Shown here one piece after another: positions 20,279 through 31,135 of a stretch of 64,000 nucleotides of DNA (positions within the stretch are counted from its first letter, which is position 1; the number at the start of each line of letters is the position of its first letter). A model generated the notes under the pieces. It saw only the letters and a list, made by a program, of their open reading frames with translations, made no database searches and was not told the origin of the DNA. Source of the stretch: Candidatus Pseudothioglobus singularis PS1 (GTDB taxonomy: Bacteria > Pseudomonadota > Gammaproteobacteria > PS1 > Pseudothioglobaceae); NCBI RefSeq assembly GCF_001281385.1, contig NZ_CP006911.1, positions 434,001 through 498,000 on the forward strand, in the 5' to 3' direction. Both the position numbers and the translations under genes were made by a program.

Positions 20279-21318
20279 AGAGGCACTGCTCTTATTTTGA
20301 TGTCATCTGCAACTTGAGTAAGTTCAATGATCTTAAGAGAAATTTTCTCTGACATTTCCTTTAATGGAATTTGCATCATGGGCTTGGCATCACTTCCAAG
20401 AATTATAGGCGCCGTGTAAATAACAAATTCATCTATGAGGCCTGCGTCCATCATTGCGCCATTTAAGCCGCTTCCAGCTTCTAGCAGAATATTATTAATG
20501 CCAAGTGATCCAATTGTCTCTAGTGCAGATTCGAGATTAAGTTTACCATTTTCTAATATTTTTGTATTACTTTCATTGAGTATGAGAGTCTCTGAATCAT
20601 TCGAAAATATGTTGAGAGACTTATCTGTAATTTGATTATTGCTGTCTATTACAACTCGAAGCGGATTTGAATTTAATTCCTGGATTCTGACTGTCAGCAT
20701 AGGGTTGTCATTTAAGACTGTTCCTGAACCAGTCAGTATAGCTTGATTTTGGCTTCTCAGTTTTTGCACATCATTCCTGGAAGCGTCAGAGGTGATCCAT
20801 TTACTTTGACCATTTTTCATAGCTATCCTCCCATCCAGACTCATAGCAATTTTTGAAGTTACAAAGGGGAGTCCAGTCTTCATTCTTTTGAAAAAACCTC
20901 GATTTACCTCTAGAGCCGCATTCTCAAGTAAGCCAACTTCTACTTCAATGCCATTTTCTCTCAGAAGTCTTACTCCACTTCCAGAGACTTTTGGGTTAGA
21001 ATCAAGCGTTGCAACAAATACTTTAGATACATTGGCATTTATGAGCGCCTTAACGCAAGGCGGCGTTTTACCTTGGTGGGAGCATGGCTCAAGAGTGACA
21101 TAAACGTTGCAATTATGAGCTTTATGATTGATTTGATCTAGTGCATTGACTTCCGCATGACTCTCACCATAGTGCCGATGATAGTCTTGAGCAATGATAT
21201 TATCATCTCGAGTAATGACACAACCAACCATAGGGTTCGCTCCCACACTTCCTCGACCAAGCTTGGAAAGTTTGAGTGCAAGAGCCATACATTCTGTATC
21301 TTGTTGATTGAAAGCCAT
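20275..21318 (-). CDS. ribD: Bifunctional riboflavin biosynthesis deaminase/reductase
   Basis: RibD deaminates and then reduces the pyrimidine intermediate of riboflavin synthesis. The N-terminal deaminase has the zinc ligands in HAEVNAL and PCSHQGKTPPC; the C-terminal reductase includes SKIAMSLDGRIAMKNGQSKW. I chose the ATG at 21318 (MAFNQQDTECMALAL, 347 residues) because longer in-frame starts would run into recA. It is coupled to coaBC by a 4-base overlap. This pairing of riboflavin/FMN synthesis with an FMN enzyme may be functional or accidental. Confidence 0.93.
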   Translation of the reverse strand: MAFNQQDTECMALALKLSKLGRGSVGANPMVGCVITRDDNIIAQDYHRHYGESHAEVNALDQINHKAHNCNVYVTLEPCSHQGKTPPCVKALINANVSKVFVATLDSNPKVSGSGVRLLRENGIEVEVGLLENAALEVNRGFFKRMKTGLPFVTSKIAMSLDGRIAMKNGQSKWITSDASRNDVQKLRSQNQAILTGSGTVLNDNPMLTVRIQELNSNPLRVVIDSNNQITDKSLNIFSNDSETLILNESNTKILENGKLNLESALETIGSLGINNILLEAGSGLNGAMMDAGLIDEFVIYTAPIILGSDAKPMMQIPLKEMSEKISLKIIELTQVADDIKIRAVPL

Positions 21319-21337
21319 TATAATAATTACATATAAA
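21308..21337 (+). promoter_or_regulatory. recA promoter
   Basis: TTGAAA (21308-21313) and TATAAA (21332-21337) are spaced by 18 bases, giving a start near 21344, 23 bases before the recA GTG. The -35 lies inside the 5' end of divergently transcribed ribD. No CTGT-N8-ACAG LexA box is visible here. Confidence 0.5.
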
Positions 21338-21366
21338 TTTATTAACATTTTACGCGGGAGAGCGGA

Positions 21367-22386
21367 GTGGATGAACAGAAAAAACAAGCACTAAAAGTTG
21401 CCCTTGGTCAAATTGAAAAACAGTTTGGTAAGGGCTCAGTTATGTTTCTTGGCGATGAGGAAGCTAGAACTGATATTGAGGCTGTATCAACTGGAAGTTT
21501 AAGTCTTGATATAGCGCTTGGAATCGGTGGCCTCCCTAGAGGTCGGGTTGTAGAGATTTATGGTCCAGAGTCGTCCGGAAAAACAACAATGACATTACAT
21601 GTTATTGCAGAAATGCAAAAACTGGGGGGAACAGCAGCATTTATTGATGCAGAACATGCTTTAGATCCTTCATATGCGAGGAAACTGGGTGTTAACACTG
21701 ATGATCTTCTCATTTCTCAGCCTGATACTGGGGAGCAGGCTCTAGAAATTACGGATATGCTTGTCAGGTCAGGTAGTGTAGACATTGTAGTTGTTGATTC
21801 AGTTGCTGCATTGACACCTAAGGCTGAAATTGAGGGTGAAATGGGAGCCTCTCATATGGGTTTGCAAGCAAGGCTGATGTCACAGGCATTAAGAAAACTG
21901 ACATCAAACATTAAAAGAACTAACACGATGGTGATCTTTATTAATCAGCTTCGCATGAAAATTGGAGTCATGTTTGGCAATCCTGAGACCACTACTGGTG
22001 GAAACGCGCTCAAGTTTTACGCTTCAGTGAGGTTGGATATTCGAAGAATTGGAGCCATAAAGAAAGGTGATGAAATCCTTGGTAATGAAACCCGAGTCAA
22101 GGTTCTCAAAAATAAAGTTGCCCCTCCTTTTAAGAAGGCAGAATTTCAAATTTTATATAATCAAGGAATATCTCGAGAAAGTGAGATTATTGATTTAGGA
22201 GTAGAACTTGGATTTGTTGAGAAAGCAGGTGCGTGGTATAGCGTCGATGGTGAGAGAATTGGCCAGGGTAAAGACAATGCTCGTGAGTACCTCAAAGAAC
22301 ATACAGATATGAGTCAAGGGCTTGAAATAAAAATTCGTGAAAAATTGATGAGTAGCGATCATGACGACTCCGAATCATCAGATTAG
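21367..22386 (+). CDS. recA: Recombinase RecA
   Basis: RecA catalyses strand exchange and, in SOS-competent bacteria, stimulates LexA cleavage. The 339-residue protein carries the Walker A sequence GPESSGKTT, the Walker B region [17 protein letters not shown], and the L2 loop region [20 protein letters not shown]. The start is GTG 21367 with GGGAG at 21356-21360; the nearby ATG is out of frame. The C-terminal acidic tail ([11 protein letters not shown]) overlaps the recX start. Confidence 0.98.
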   Translation: MDEQKKQALKVALGQIEKQFGKGSVMFLGDEEARTDIEAVSTGSLSLDIALGIGGLPRGRVVEIYGPESSGKTTMTLHVIAEMQKLGGTAAFIDAEHALDPSYARKLGVNTDDLLISQPDTGEQALEITDMLVRSGSVDIVVVDSVAALTPKAEIEGEMGASHMGLQARLMSQALRKLTSNIKRTNTMVIFINQLRMKIGVMFGNPETTTGGNALKFYASVRLDIRRIGAIKKGDEILGNETRVKVLKNKVAPPFKKAEFQILYNQGISRESEIIDLGVELGFVEKAGAWYSVDGERIGQGKDNAREYLKEHTDMSQGLEIKIREKLMSSDHDDSESSD

Positions 22387-22786
22387 ATGCTACTCTGCTG
22401 CATTAAAAATGTTGATGAGGCGTGAGCACTCTAAATTAGAATTATTTAATAAACTTCAACTTAAGGGCTATGATGATGAAATCATTGATAGTGCTATTAC
22501 TCAATTAGTTGAACAAAATTACCAGAGTGATGAACGTTTTGCTGAAGCCTTTATTCTGATGCGCTTTAACCAGGGCAAGGGGCCAGTCAGAATTGCCTCA
22601 GAGCTAAAATTAAGGGGCATCAGTAGTTTTAATCTTTCTGATTTTGATTGGTTTAAATCTGCTAAAGAGATAAGGAAAAAAAAATTTGGAGATATCGTCT
22701 CCTTAGACTTTAAAGAGCAGGCAAAACAAAAGCGATTTCTGCAATCAAGAGGTTTTAACCTCGACCAAATAAATCAATCATTTTAA
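22361..22786 (+). CDS. recX: Regulatory protein RecX
   Basis: RecX caps or disassembles RecA filaments. The 141-residue protein has the three-helix repeats of the family, beginning [18 protein letters not shown] and continuing with [20 protein letters not shown]. Its ATG at 22361 lies inside recA, overlapping by 26 bases in another frame, with no ribosome-binding sequence of its own. Translation therefore probably depends on recA translation, which keeps RecX low. Internal starts would remove the first conserved helix. Confidence 0.85.
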   Translation: MTTPNHQIRCYSAALKMLMRREHSKLELFNKLQLKGYDDEIIDSAITQLVEQNYQSDERFAEAFILMRFNQGKGPVRIASELKLRGISSFNLSDFDWFKSAKEIRKKKFGDIVSLDFKEQAKQKRFLQSRGFNLDQINQSF

Positions 22787-23917
<1,131 letters not shown>

Positions 23918-23925
23918 CTAGCTTG

Positions 23926-25776
23926 CTAAAGCTTTTCAGAGTCAACAGGATTCCTTATAAAATATTCATCTAGAAGCGCCCTGGCTAATGGTGCAGCTTT
24001 TGAGCTACCACTGCCAGCATTTTCAACAATAATTGCTATCGCCACTTTTGGGTTTTCTATTGGCGCGTAGCCAGTAAATAGAGCATGATCTCTTAATTTT
24101 TCATCAATATTATCGGCAATATATTTTTCCTCAGGGTCTAGGCCAAAGACTTGTGCTGTTCCTGTTTTTCCAGCCAGGGTGTAGCTTAGTTTATTGTTTA
24201 ATCTCTTTGCTGTTCCTAGTTTGCCATAAACGGTCTGTCTCATCGCCTTTTCAATTAAATCCCAGTTGCTTATATCTTTGATAGGTATCTGCTTTGATTG
24301 GACCTGTGATTCAAGGTAAGACTCTCCATTTTTAGATTGAGTATGCATGAGAACTCTTGGCGTATAAAGCTGCCCCTTGTTTGCTATTGCCCCTGTTGCC
24401 AATGCTAACTGCATTGGACTTGCAGTCATAAATCCTTGACCTATTCCGGTGATGAGGGTCTCACCCCTATACCATGGCTCATCTTTGTTGATTTTTTTCC
24501 ATTCTCTTGATGGTAGAATACCACCTAACTCACCTGGAATATCAATACCTGTTTTCTTGCCGAATTGAAAGAGAGAAAGGCTCTCATGAATTTGGTCAAT
24601 TCCCATTTTATAAGCCAAGTCATAAAAAAAGACATCACAAGATTGAGCAATTGCCTCAATAGTGTCAACACTGCCATGACCAGTTCGCTTCCAATCATTA
24701 AATTTTCTAGAATAATTAGAGAGCTTATAAAAACCTGGGCAAAAAGTTGTATGCTTTATGGTTATATTTTTTTGTTCAAGTCCTGCAAGCGCTACCATTG
24801 GTTTAATGGTTGACCCAGGAGGATATAGCCCCTTAGTACTCCTATCAAAAAGAGGCAGATCTTCATTATTTTTAAGCTCATCATACTGCTTAACTGATAT
24901 TCCATCGACAAACCAATTAGGATCAAAAGAGGGGGTGCTAACTAAGCTAATCACTGAGCCATCTGTAACATCAATAAGCGCAATAACACCTCTAGTGTCG
25001 CCTAAAAGGGATTCTGCTTTTATTTGTAAATCGATATCAATATTCAGATAGATGTCTTGACCAGGGATAGAAGGATCAATGACTTTTGAGTCTACAACTC
25101 TTCCTGCAACATTTCTTTCAATCTGTTTAATACCTGATCTTCCATGAAGTAAGTTTTCATATTGCCTTTCAATACCAATCTTCCCTACAAAACTTGTACC
25201 AGCATAATTTTTCTTGTCATATTTACTTTTATCTTCCTTACTCATAGCAGCAACATAACCAATAAGGTGTGAGCTAGAGGCGCCATAGGGATAAACGCGA
25301 TGAAAGTAGGGCTCAATTTCAACACCTGGCATTTGGTTATTAACCAGAAATGATGAGGCTTCAGATTCAGGAAGATTAAACTTGATTGGAATGTTATGAA
25401 ATTTTTTAAAGCGATTTAAATTTTTATTAAACTTTTCAATATCAATTGCATCAATGTAATCATTGATTTCTAGTTCAACAAGAGTGTCATTTAAATTAGT
25501 GACTTTCTCAGGAGTTATGGTCAATCTATAACCAAATTCATTCGTCGCTAAAACCTTTCCATTACGATCTAAGATATCACCCCTTATAGGCGTAATAGGA
25601 AGATTTTGCATTTGGTTTCCGAGTGCTTCTTCAACATAAAAATCATGCTTTGTTATTTGAAGATTAAAGAGCCTCAGTGTCAAAATTAAAGTCATTGAAA
25701 GCATAATGACTACAGAGAAAATAACTCTAGATCTGAATACTTTTTTTTCGCGCTTTAAATTCCCAATTTTATCCAT
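23926..25776 (-). CDS. mrdA: Penicillin-binding protein 2 (peptidoglycan transpeptidase)
   Basis: PBP2 cross-links peptidoglycan during cell elongation with the Rod complex. The 616-residue protein has one N-terminal membrane segment (about residues 17-38), a PBP dimerisation domain, and a transpeptidase domain with the serine motif PPGSTIKPM, SCDVFF in the SxN position, and AGKTGTAQV. It lies directly after mreBCD on the same strand, 13 bases from mreD. The usual partner gene rodA is not next to it; tgt converges on its 3' end. Confidence 0.96.
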   Translation of the reverse strand: MDKIGNLKREKKVFRSRVIFSVVIMLSMTLILTLRLFNLQITKHDFYVEEALGNQMQNLPITPIRGDILDRNGKVLATNEFGYRLTITPEKVTNLNDTLVELEINDYIDAIDIEKFNKNLNRFKKFHNIPIKFNLPESEASSFLVNNQMPGVEIEPYFHRVYPYGASSSHLIGYVAAMSKEDKSKYDKKNYAGTSFVGKIGIERQYENLLHGRSGIKQIERNVAGRVVDSKVIDPSIPGQDIYLNIDIDLQIKAESLLGDTRGVIALIDVTDGSVISLVSTPSFDPNWFVDGISVKQYDELKNNEDLPLFDRSTKGLYPPGSTIKPMVALAGLEQKNITIKHTTFCPGFYKLSNYSRKFNDWKRTGHGSVDTIEAIAQSCDVFFYDLAYKMGIDQIHESLSLFQFGKKTGIDIPGELGGILPSREWKKINKDEPWYRGETLITGIGQGFMTASPMQLALATGAIANKGQLYTPRVLMHTQSKNGESYLESQVQSKQIPIKDISNWDLIEKAMRQTVYGKLGTAKRLNNKLSYTLAGKTGTAQVFGLDPEEKYIADNIDEKLRDHALFTGYAPIENPKVAIAIIVENAGSGSSKAAPLARALLDEYFIRNPVDSEKL

Positions 25777-25789
25777 AGCAAAAACTCAA

Positions 25790-26257
25790 TTATTGCTTTA
25801 GTTTTGCCAACAAAAAGCGAACAACTGGCCACATCAAGGCGCCTGTAAATGGTACAAATAAGATGAGCCATTGGATTTGAAGACCTTGAACGACTAGATG
25901 CGTCATTAAAAATAATACGAGATAAATGAGTGAAGCAATAAACACATAGACCTGCTGGGTTGTCAAATTGGATACAAAAAAAGACTTCTTTACACTTAAT
26001 ATGAATGCAGAACTAACGATAAGCGCAAGTGCATTCTGTCCCAAGATAGCTCCTTGAAGAACATCTAAGAGTAAACCAAGTATCAACGCCGCACTGAAGA
26101 TTCCATTACTATCAGAGTAAATCAGCCAGTAAATAAAAAACATTAATAACCAAAATGGTGAAATCAACTCAAGAATAATAGGCAGAGATATAGATCCTAA
26201 AATAAAAGCCAGAATCGTTACTTTTAGTAAGAGAAGGAGCTGTGTTTGATTAATCAT
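25790..26257 (-). CDS. mreD: Rod shape-determining protein MreD
   Basis: This small inner-membrane protein of the elongation complex has 155 residues and about five hydrophobic segments. The family is weakly conserved; the call rests on size, topology and position between mreC and mrdA. Its start overlaps mreC by 8 bases, which indicates coupled translation. Confidence 0.88.
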   Translation of the reverse strand: MINQTQLLLLLKVTILAFILGSISLPIILELISPFWLLMFFIYWLIYSDSNGIFSAALILGLLLDVLQGAILGQNALALIVSSAFILSVKKSFFVSNLTTQQVYVFIASLIYLVLFLMTHLVVQGLQIQWLILFVPFTGALMWPVVRFLLAKLKQ

Positions 26258-27053
26258 TTTTATCCTTAACGATAAGAACTAATTCTAATTGATTCATATT
26301 TTGAGTGGGGTCAATAGAAACCCTCATAAACGATGAGTTAGGAGATTCATCAACTGATTTCACTCTTCCAACGGAATAGCCAGACGGATAAGAATTTCCA
26401 ATACCACTGGTTACAAATATATCTCCAATCTTAATATCAGACTCTAGAGGAATAAATTCAACGACCATACCCTTTTCATTTGAGGCCAAGCCTTTCGTGA
26501 TACCCCGCGCACCTGTTCTTGAGTTTTTTACAGGTATATGAAGGGTTGGGTCAGATAAGAGTTTTACGGTCGCAAATAAAGCCGTAACTTCTGTAACCTG
26601 ACCGACAACTCCATCAGAGCCGATAACCAGGTCTGAGAGAGTAACAGCATCATTGAGACCTTTATTAATGATGATTTGCTTTGAGAGTCTTGACTGAGTG
26701 ACTGATTTAATTCTTGCTAGCATGACGTTATGATCAGGAATCAAGTAGCTTGATTCAAGAAGTTTAGATATTTTTTGATTTTCTAAAGCTAAATTATTGT
26801 AGGTCTGAAGCTTAGCTTTAAGTTCAATCAGTTGCCCTTCAAGATAGTCATTTTGGGAGACAAGCAATTCATTTTCTGTGCCTTTGTCATTGACCCAATC
26901 AATAACATGGCCGGGTAAGTCAACAATGACATAAATTGGACTGAGAAGTGTAAGTGTAAAACGCTTAAAGTTATCTAGATATGAGAATCTAGCATCCAGA
27001 AAGATAAGAATTATAGAGAGCAATACAGGAACAAAAAGTTTTAAAAGTCGCAT
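26250..27053 (-). CDS. mreC: Rod shape-determining protein MreC
   Basis: MreC is a bitopic periplasmic scaffold of the elongation complex. The 267-residue protein has one N-terminal membrane helix (about residues 6-20), a coiled-coil segment (about 75-115, NDYLEGQLIELKAKLQTYNN), and the beta-rich domain with VIGSDGVVGQVTEV and GDIFVTSGIGNSYPSGYSVG. It lies between mreB and mreD in one operon. Confidence 0.94.
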   Translation of the reverse strand: MRLLKLFVPVLLSIILIFLDARFSYLDNFKRFTLTLLSPIYVIVDLPGHVIDWVNDKGTENELLVSQNDYLEGQLIELKAKLQTYNNLALENQKISKLLESSYLIPDHNVMLARIKSVTQSRLSKQIIINKGLNDAVTLSDLVIGSDGVVGQVTEVTALFATVKLLSDPTLHIPVKNSRTGARGITKGLASNEKGMVVEFIPLESDIKIGDIFVTSGIGNSYPSGYSVGRVKSVDESPNSSFMRVSIDPTQNMNQLELVLIVKDKND

Positions 27054-27078
27054 TATTAAGATCTCGACTTATGTTGAA

Positions 27079-28110
27079 TCACTCTGCTGCCAAGAACCCC
27101 ATATCATGTTGATTAATCATTTCTAGGGCTATTCCACCACCTCTAGCAACACAAGTGAGAGGATCATCTGCAATAGTGACCGGTAAATTTGTTTGACTGT
27201 GAATGAGTTTATCAAGTCCCTCAAGAAGGGCACCTCCACCCGTAATAACTAATCCATTTTGAGCAATATCAGATGATAATTCAGGCGGCGTTTGTTCTAA
27301 CGCTGTCCTTAAAGCTGCAATAATCATTCCCAAAGGTTCGCTAAGAGCCTCTAGGATTTCAGAGTTTGTGACTTCAAAACTAACTGGGAGTCCAGTTGAA
27401 ACAGCGCGTCCTCTAAATTCGTTTTTTCTAATAATTTTTGATTCAAAAGCGCTACCTACTTCTTCTTTAATCTGCTCAGCTGTAGCCTCACCAATAATAA
27501 TTCCATGAACCCTTCTGACAAACTTTACAATGGTATCGTCAAAAACGTCCCCACCCACCCTGAGTGAGTCAGAATATACAATTCCATTAAGTGAAAGGAT
27601 AGCAATTTCTGATGTTCCGCCTCCAATATCTAAAACCATTGCGCCAGATGCCTCTTCAATGGCCATGCCAGCACCCAATGCTGCAGCCATAGGCTCTTCA
27701 ATTAGATAGACATCTCTTGCACCTGCGCCCACAGCACTTTCTTTAATGGCTCGTCTTTCAACTTGCGTAGCACCGCAAGGAACACAAATTAATACTTTAG
27801 GGCTAGGAGAAAAAAAACCTGACTTTAGTACCTTTTTCATGAAGAATTGAAGCATTTTTTCAGTTACCTTAAAGTCCGCAATTACGCCATCCTTCATGGG
27901 CCTGATTGCTTCAATAGCGCCAGGCGTCCTTCCAAGCATATTTTTTGCTTCCTGTCCTACAGCTATTACAGACGACTCTGAGGCACCTTTTTCATGCCTT
28001 AACGCTACAACAGAAGGCTCATTCAGGACGACTTTTCCATCCATATAAATAAGAGTGTTAGCTGTACCAAGGTCAACAGAAAGATTTTGGCCTGTGAATA
28101 AATTGAACAT
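27079..28110 (-). CDS. mreB: Rod shape-determining protein MreB (actin homologue)
   Basis: MreB forms membrane-associated filaments that direct lateral wall synthesis. The 343-residue protein starts [20 protein letters not shown], with the actin-family phosphate loops DLGTANT and [10 protein letters not shown] and the late [11 protein letters not shown] segment. It is first in mreB-mreC-mreD-mrdA, transcribed from the promoter at 28153-28181, and implies a rod-shaped cell. Confidence 0.97.
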   Translation of the reverse strand: MFNLFTGQNLSVDLGTANTLIYMDGKVVLNEPSVVALRHEKGASESSVIAVGQEAKNMLGRTPGAIEAIRPMKDGVIADFKVTEKMLQFFMKKVLKSGFFSPSPKVLICVPCGATQVERRAIKESAVGAGARDVYLIEEPMAAALGAGMAIEEASGAMVLDIGGGTSEIAILSLNGIVYSDSLRVGGDVFDDTIVKFVRRVHGIIIGEATAEQIKEEVGSAFESKIIRKNEFRGRAVSTGLPVSFEVTNSEILEALSEPLGMIIAALRTALEQTPPELSSDIAQNGLVITGGGALLEGLDKLIHSQTNLPVTIADDPLTCVARGGGIALEMINQHDMGFLAAE

Positions 28111-28152
28111 AAGGGGTCCCTAGCAAAAAAAATAAAAATGATTAGAGGTTAT

Positions 28153-28181
28153 AATATAACCTGATTGCCCTCTTTAGACAA
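28153..28181 (-). promoter_or_regulatory. mreB operon promoter
   Basis: On the minus strand, TTGTCT (28181-28176) and TATATT (28158-28153) are separated by 17 bases. Transcription would start near 28146, 36 bases before mreB. The -10 lies in a perfect 7+7 palindrome, GGTTATAATATAACC (28147-28161), which also contains TATAAT (28150-28155) facing the fumarase gene, so the element may serve both directions. Confidence 0.6.
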
Positions 28182-28200
28182 TACCAAAGCCTAAATAAAT

Positions 28201-29697
28201 ATGATTATAAAACAAGAGCATTTAATAGAAAGTATCCATTCAGCACTGCAGTATATCTCTTATTATCACTCACCTGATTTTATCAATGCAATGGTTTCAG
28301 CTTATGAAAGAGAAACGAATCAGAGTGCTAAAAATGCAATAGAACAAATTTTGATTAATTCTAAAATGTGTGCGCTTGGGAAAAGACCCATTTGTCAAGA
28401 TACTGGAATTGTTAATATATTTCTAGAGGTTGGGATGAGCGTTCAGTGGGAGTCAGAATTGTCTTTAGAAGATATGATTAATGAGGGCGTAAGACGAGCA
28501 TATAACGAACCGGATAATCGTTTGAGAGCTTCGATAGTAGATGATCCATTATTCAGTAGAAAGAATACCCAAGATAACTCACCAGCAGTTATTCATACCA
28601 AAATAGTTAAGGGCGATATATTAGATATTACAGTTGCTGCAAAGGGAGGAGGATCTGAAAATAAGTCAAAGTTTACGGTGCTTAATCCTGATGATAGTCT
28701 GACTGACTGGGTCCTTAAAACGATCCCAACAATGGGCGCCGGCTGGTGTCCACCAGGTATGATTGGGATTGGTGCTGGAGGTACAGCTGAAAAAGCGATG
28801 CTGATGGCTAAAGCATCCCTAATGGAGCCCATCGATATCAATAGCATTAAAACGAAAGCTAACCCAAGTGATATTGAAAAGTTAAGAATTGATTTATTTG
28901 ATAAGATCAATGGACTCGGTATTGGTGCTCAAGGTTTGGGAGGTCTTACAACCGTTCTTGATGTCAAAATAAATGACTACCCAACGCATGCTGCTTCGCT
29001 GCCAGTGGCTATGATTCCAAACTGCGCTTCGACGAGGCATGTCCACTTCTCACTCGATGGAACGGGTGTTGCAGAGTTGCCAGAAGTTGATTTAAGTCTT
29101 TATCCTGACCTAGAGATGGATGTTTCAAAATATACAAAGGTTGACCTAAATAGCCTGACTCAATCTCAGATGAATGAATGGAATATAGGTGACACTTTGC
29201 TTCTCACTGGAACCATTATTACTGGAAGAGATGCAGCGCACAAAAGACTGAAGACAATGATTGAGAATGGAGAGGGTTTACCAAAGGGTGTAAATTTTGA
29301 TAACAAGTTTATTTATTATGTTGGCCCTGTGGATGCTGTTGGTGATGAAGTGATTGGTCCTGCAGGCCCAACAACCGCAACTCGAATGGATAAATTTACT
29401 GATTTAATGCTTGAAAATACAAAAATTCTTGGGATGATTGGTAAGGCTGAGCGAGGTGATGAAACAGTTGCAAGTATAAAAAAACACAAAGCGAGTTATT
29501 TAATTGCTGTAGGAGGCGCTGCTTATTTAATTTCTAAATCAATTAAAAAGGCTAAGGTTGTGGCATTTGAAGAAATGGGTATGGAGGCGATCTATGAAAT
29601 GGAAGTTAAAGATATGCCTGTCACCGTTGCAGTTGATACTGATGGTGAAAATATTCATAAAGCCCAATATAGTATTCCTGTGTCATTCAAGAGCTAG
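28201..29697 (+). CDS. fumA: Class I (iron-sulfur) fumarate hydratase
   Basis: This enzyme interconverts fumarate and malate in the TCA cycle using an oxygen-sensitive [4Fe-4S] cluster. The 498-residue single chain fuses the alpha and beta parts of class I fumarases. Candidate cluster cysteines are in KRPICQDTGI, AGWCPPGMIGIG and PNCASTRHVHF. The C-terminal part has VGPVDAVGDEVIGPAGPTTA. Homology to L(+)-tartrate dehydratase means the substrate is inferred. It is a single-gene unit followed by the RNase P RNA. Confidence 0.93.
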   Translation: MIIKQEHLIESIHSALQYISYYHSPDFINAMVSAYERETNQSAKNAIEQILINSKMCALGKRPICQDTGIVNIFLEVGMSVQWESELSLEDMINEGVRRAYNEPDNRLRASIVDDPLFSRKNTQDNSPAVIHTKIVKGDILDITVAAKGGGSENKSKFTVLNPDDSLTDWVLKTIPTMGAGWCPPGMIGIGAGGTAEKAMLMAKASLMEPIDINSIKTKANPSDIEKLRIDLFDKINGLGIGAQGLGGLTTVLDVKINDYPTHAASLPVAMIPNCASTRHVHFSLDGTGVAELPEVDLSLYPDLEMDVSKYTKVDLNSLTQSQMNEWNIGDTLLLTGTIITGRDAAHKRLKTMIENGEGLPKGVNFDNKFIYYVGPVDAVGDEVIGPAGPTTATRMDKFTDLMLENTKILGMIGKAERGDETVASIKKHKASYLIAVGGAAYLISKSIKKAKVVAFEEMGMEAIYEMEVKDMPVTVAVDTDGENIHKAQYSIPVSFKS

Positions 29698-29729
29698 AAT
29701 AGCTTTTGATTCTGCATCATCGGGCAGTA

Positions 29730-29757
29730 TTTAAATACTCTATTCATAGCGTATAAT
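29730..29757 (+). promoter_or_regulatory. rnpB promoter
   Basis: TTTAAA (29730-29735) and a perfect TATAAT (29752-29757) are spaced by 16 bases. The -10 ends 7 bases before the first base of the RNase P RNA at 29765, the expected distance to a transcription start. Confidence 0.75.
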
Positions 29758-29764
29758 TTTCCCT

Positions 29765-30114
29765 GAAGTTGGCCGGATAGTCGCTGGATGCTATTGCATT
29801 GAGAGGAAAGTCCGGGCTCCATAGAGCAAAGTGCTAGTTAACGGCTAGGCGCAGTGATGCGACGGAAAGTGCAGCAGAAAATAAACCGCCTACTTAGGTA
29901 GGTAAGGGTGAAATGGTGTGGTAAGAGCACACCGCAAACTTAGTGATAAGTTTGGCATGGTAAACCCCACTTGGAGCAAGCTCAAATAGGGAGGCATTGG
30001 CGCTGCTCGCGTTGTCTTCGGGTAGAGTGCTCAAGATTCTTGGTAACAGGTTTCGTAGATGAATGACTATCATGGCTTCGGTCATACAGAACCCGGCTTA
30101 TAGGCCAACTTCAA
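29765..30114 (+). ncRNA. rnpB: RNase P RNA (type A)
   Basis: This catalytic RNA removes 5' leaders from tRNA precursors. Conserved blocks are recognisable: GAGGAAAGTCCGGGCTCCAT near 29800-29820, GGTAAGGGTGAAA near 29900, GGTAAGAGCACACCGC near 29920-29936, GGTAAACCCCAC, CAAATAGGG, and GATGAATGACT with ACAGAACCCGGCTTA near the 3' end. The 5' GAAGTTGGCC pairs with GGCCAACTTC at the 3' end to form P1. The P3 arm is short compared with E. coli. The ends are placed from the P1 pairing. Confidence 0.96.
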
Positions 30115-30201
30115 CTTATAGACTTATTCTGTAAATCAATATACAAAGTTCCAATTACAGCTCATTTATTCTATAAATTGATCCAAAAATACCTCTTAGT
30201 T

Positions 30202-30210
30202 TGATATAAT
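30202..30210 (+). promoter_or_regulatory. Extended -10 promoter of the inverse autotransporter operon
   Basis: TGATATAAT is a perfect extended -10 element. It lies 34 bases upstream of the ATG at 30245, without a convincing -35. Nothing else between the RNase P RNA and the gene looks like a promoter. Confidence 0.5.
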
Positions 30211-30244
30211 TTTTTGTATATATAAAAATTCAAAAATCCCAATT

Positions 30245-31135
30245 ATGAAAAATAAATTAGCAAAAGTTTTTGTACTTTTTTTATTTGCTTGTAGTGTTCA
30301 TGCAGATGATTCAGAAGCTATTAAGCAAGGTTTACTTTCAAGCATGACCTCTGGAATCGCATCTAGTATTGAGAGTGTGATTGGTGGTAAAGGTGATACT
30401 GAAGTTCAATTTAGTATGAAAGAAAGCAACAAGCCTGAATTTTCAATTATGACTGTTCGTCCAATATCTATCCATCCAGGAAAGGATGCCTGGTTTGTGC
30501 AGCTTCAACTGAGTAATACTCAAATTAGAAGTAAAAGTAGGCTGACAACCAATATTGGTCTTGGTTACAGGACATTATCTGATAATAAAAAATCTATGAT
30601 TGGCGGAAACGTTTTTGTTGATTATGATGAAGAAGGCAACTCAAGATACAGCTTAGGTTTTGAATTTAGAACGACAGTCTTTGATGTCTTAATTAACCAC
30701 TATGAAGCAATCTCGGGTCAAAAGACGGTGGGTGACTTTAAAGAAAGAGCGCTTAATGGAAATGACATGAGCATTAATGGTCAGATCCCCTATCTGCCCT
30801 GGGCAAAAATTAATCTCATGCACTATGAATGGAAGAAGGTCAATAATTCAAAAAACTCAAAGGGTGACAAGCTAAGCTTTGACTTACTTTTGACTCCTAA
30901 TGTCATTATGGAGTTTGGTGTTAATGACAACAACATTCAAAAGAAGGACAACTTTGCTAAAATAACAATTGTCTTTCCTCCAAGAAAAGGACCATCTGCA
31001 TCAACAGACTTTATTTCAGATGAAGCATTCCCAGATGGTGATATGAGCTCACAGCTTTTATCTAAAGTTAAACGATCAAATAAAATTACGCTCGAGTCTG
31101 AGGGTGTTGGTGTAACTATTTCGAGGCTTGACTAA
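30245..31135 (+). CDS. Stand-alone inverse-autotransporter (intimin/invasin-type) beta-barrel protein
   Basis: This is a predicted outer-membrane protein of 296 residues. A signal peptide (residues 1-20) ends SVHA. Residues about 65-245 resemble the intimin/invasin beta-domain: a LTTNIGLGYRTL strand, IGGNVFVDYDEEGNSRYSLG, FEFRTTVFDVLINHYEAISG, and KERALNGNDMSINGQIPYLP followed by KINLMHYEW. In known members this barrel carries a long C-terminal passenger of immunoglobulin-like repeats. Here the chain ends about 50 residues after the barrel, with no passenger and no LysM domain. Its stop codon overlaps the ATG of the next gene. Assignment is by motif recognition. Confidence 0.75.
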   Translation: MKNKLAKVFVLFLFACSVHADDSEAIKQGLLSSMTSGIASSIESVIGGKGDTEVQFSMKESNKPEFSIMTVRPISIHPGKDAWFVQLQLSNTQIRSKSRLTTNIGLGYRTLSDNKKSMIGGNVFVDYDEEGNSRYSLGFEFRTTVFDVLINHYEAISGQKTVGDFKERALNGNDMSINGQIPYLPWAKINLMHYEWKKVNNSKNSKGDKLSFDLLLTPNVIMEFGVNDNNIQKKDNFAKITIVFPPRKGPSASTDFISDEAFPDGDMSSQLLSKVKRSNKITLESEGVGVTISRLD

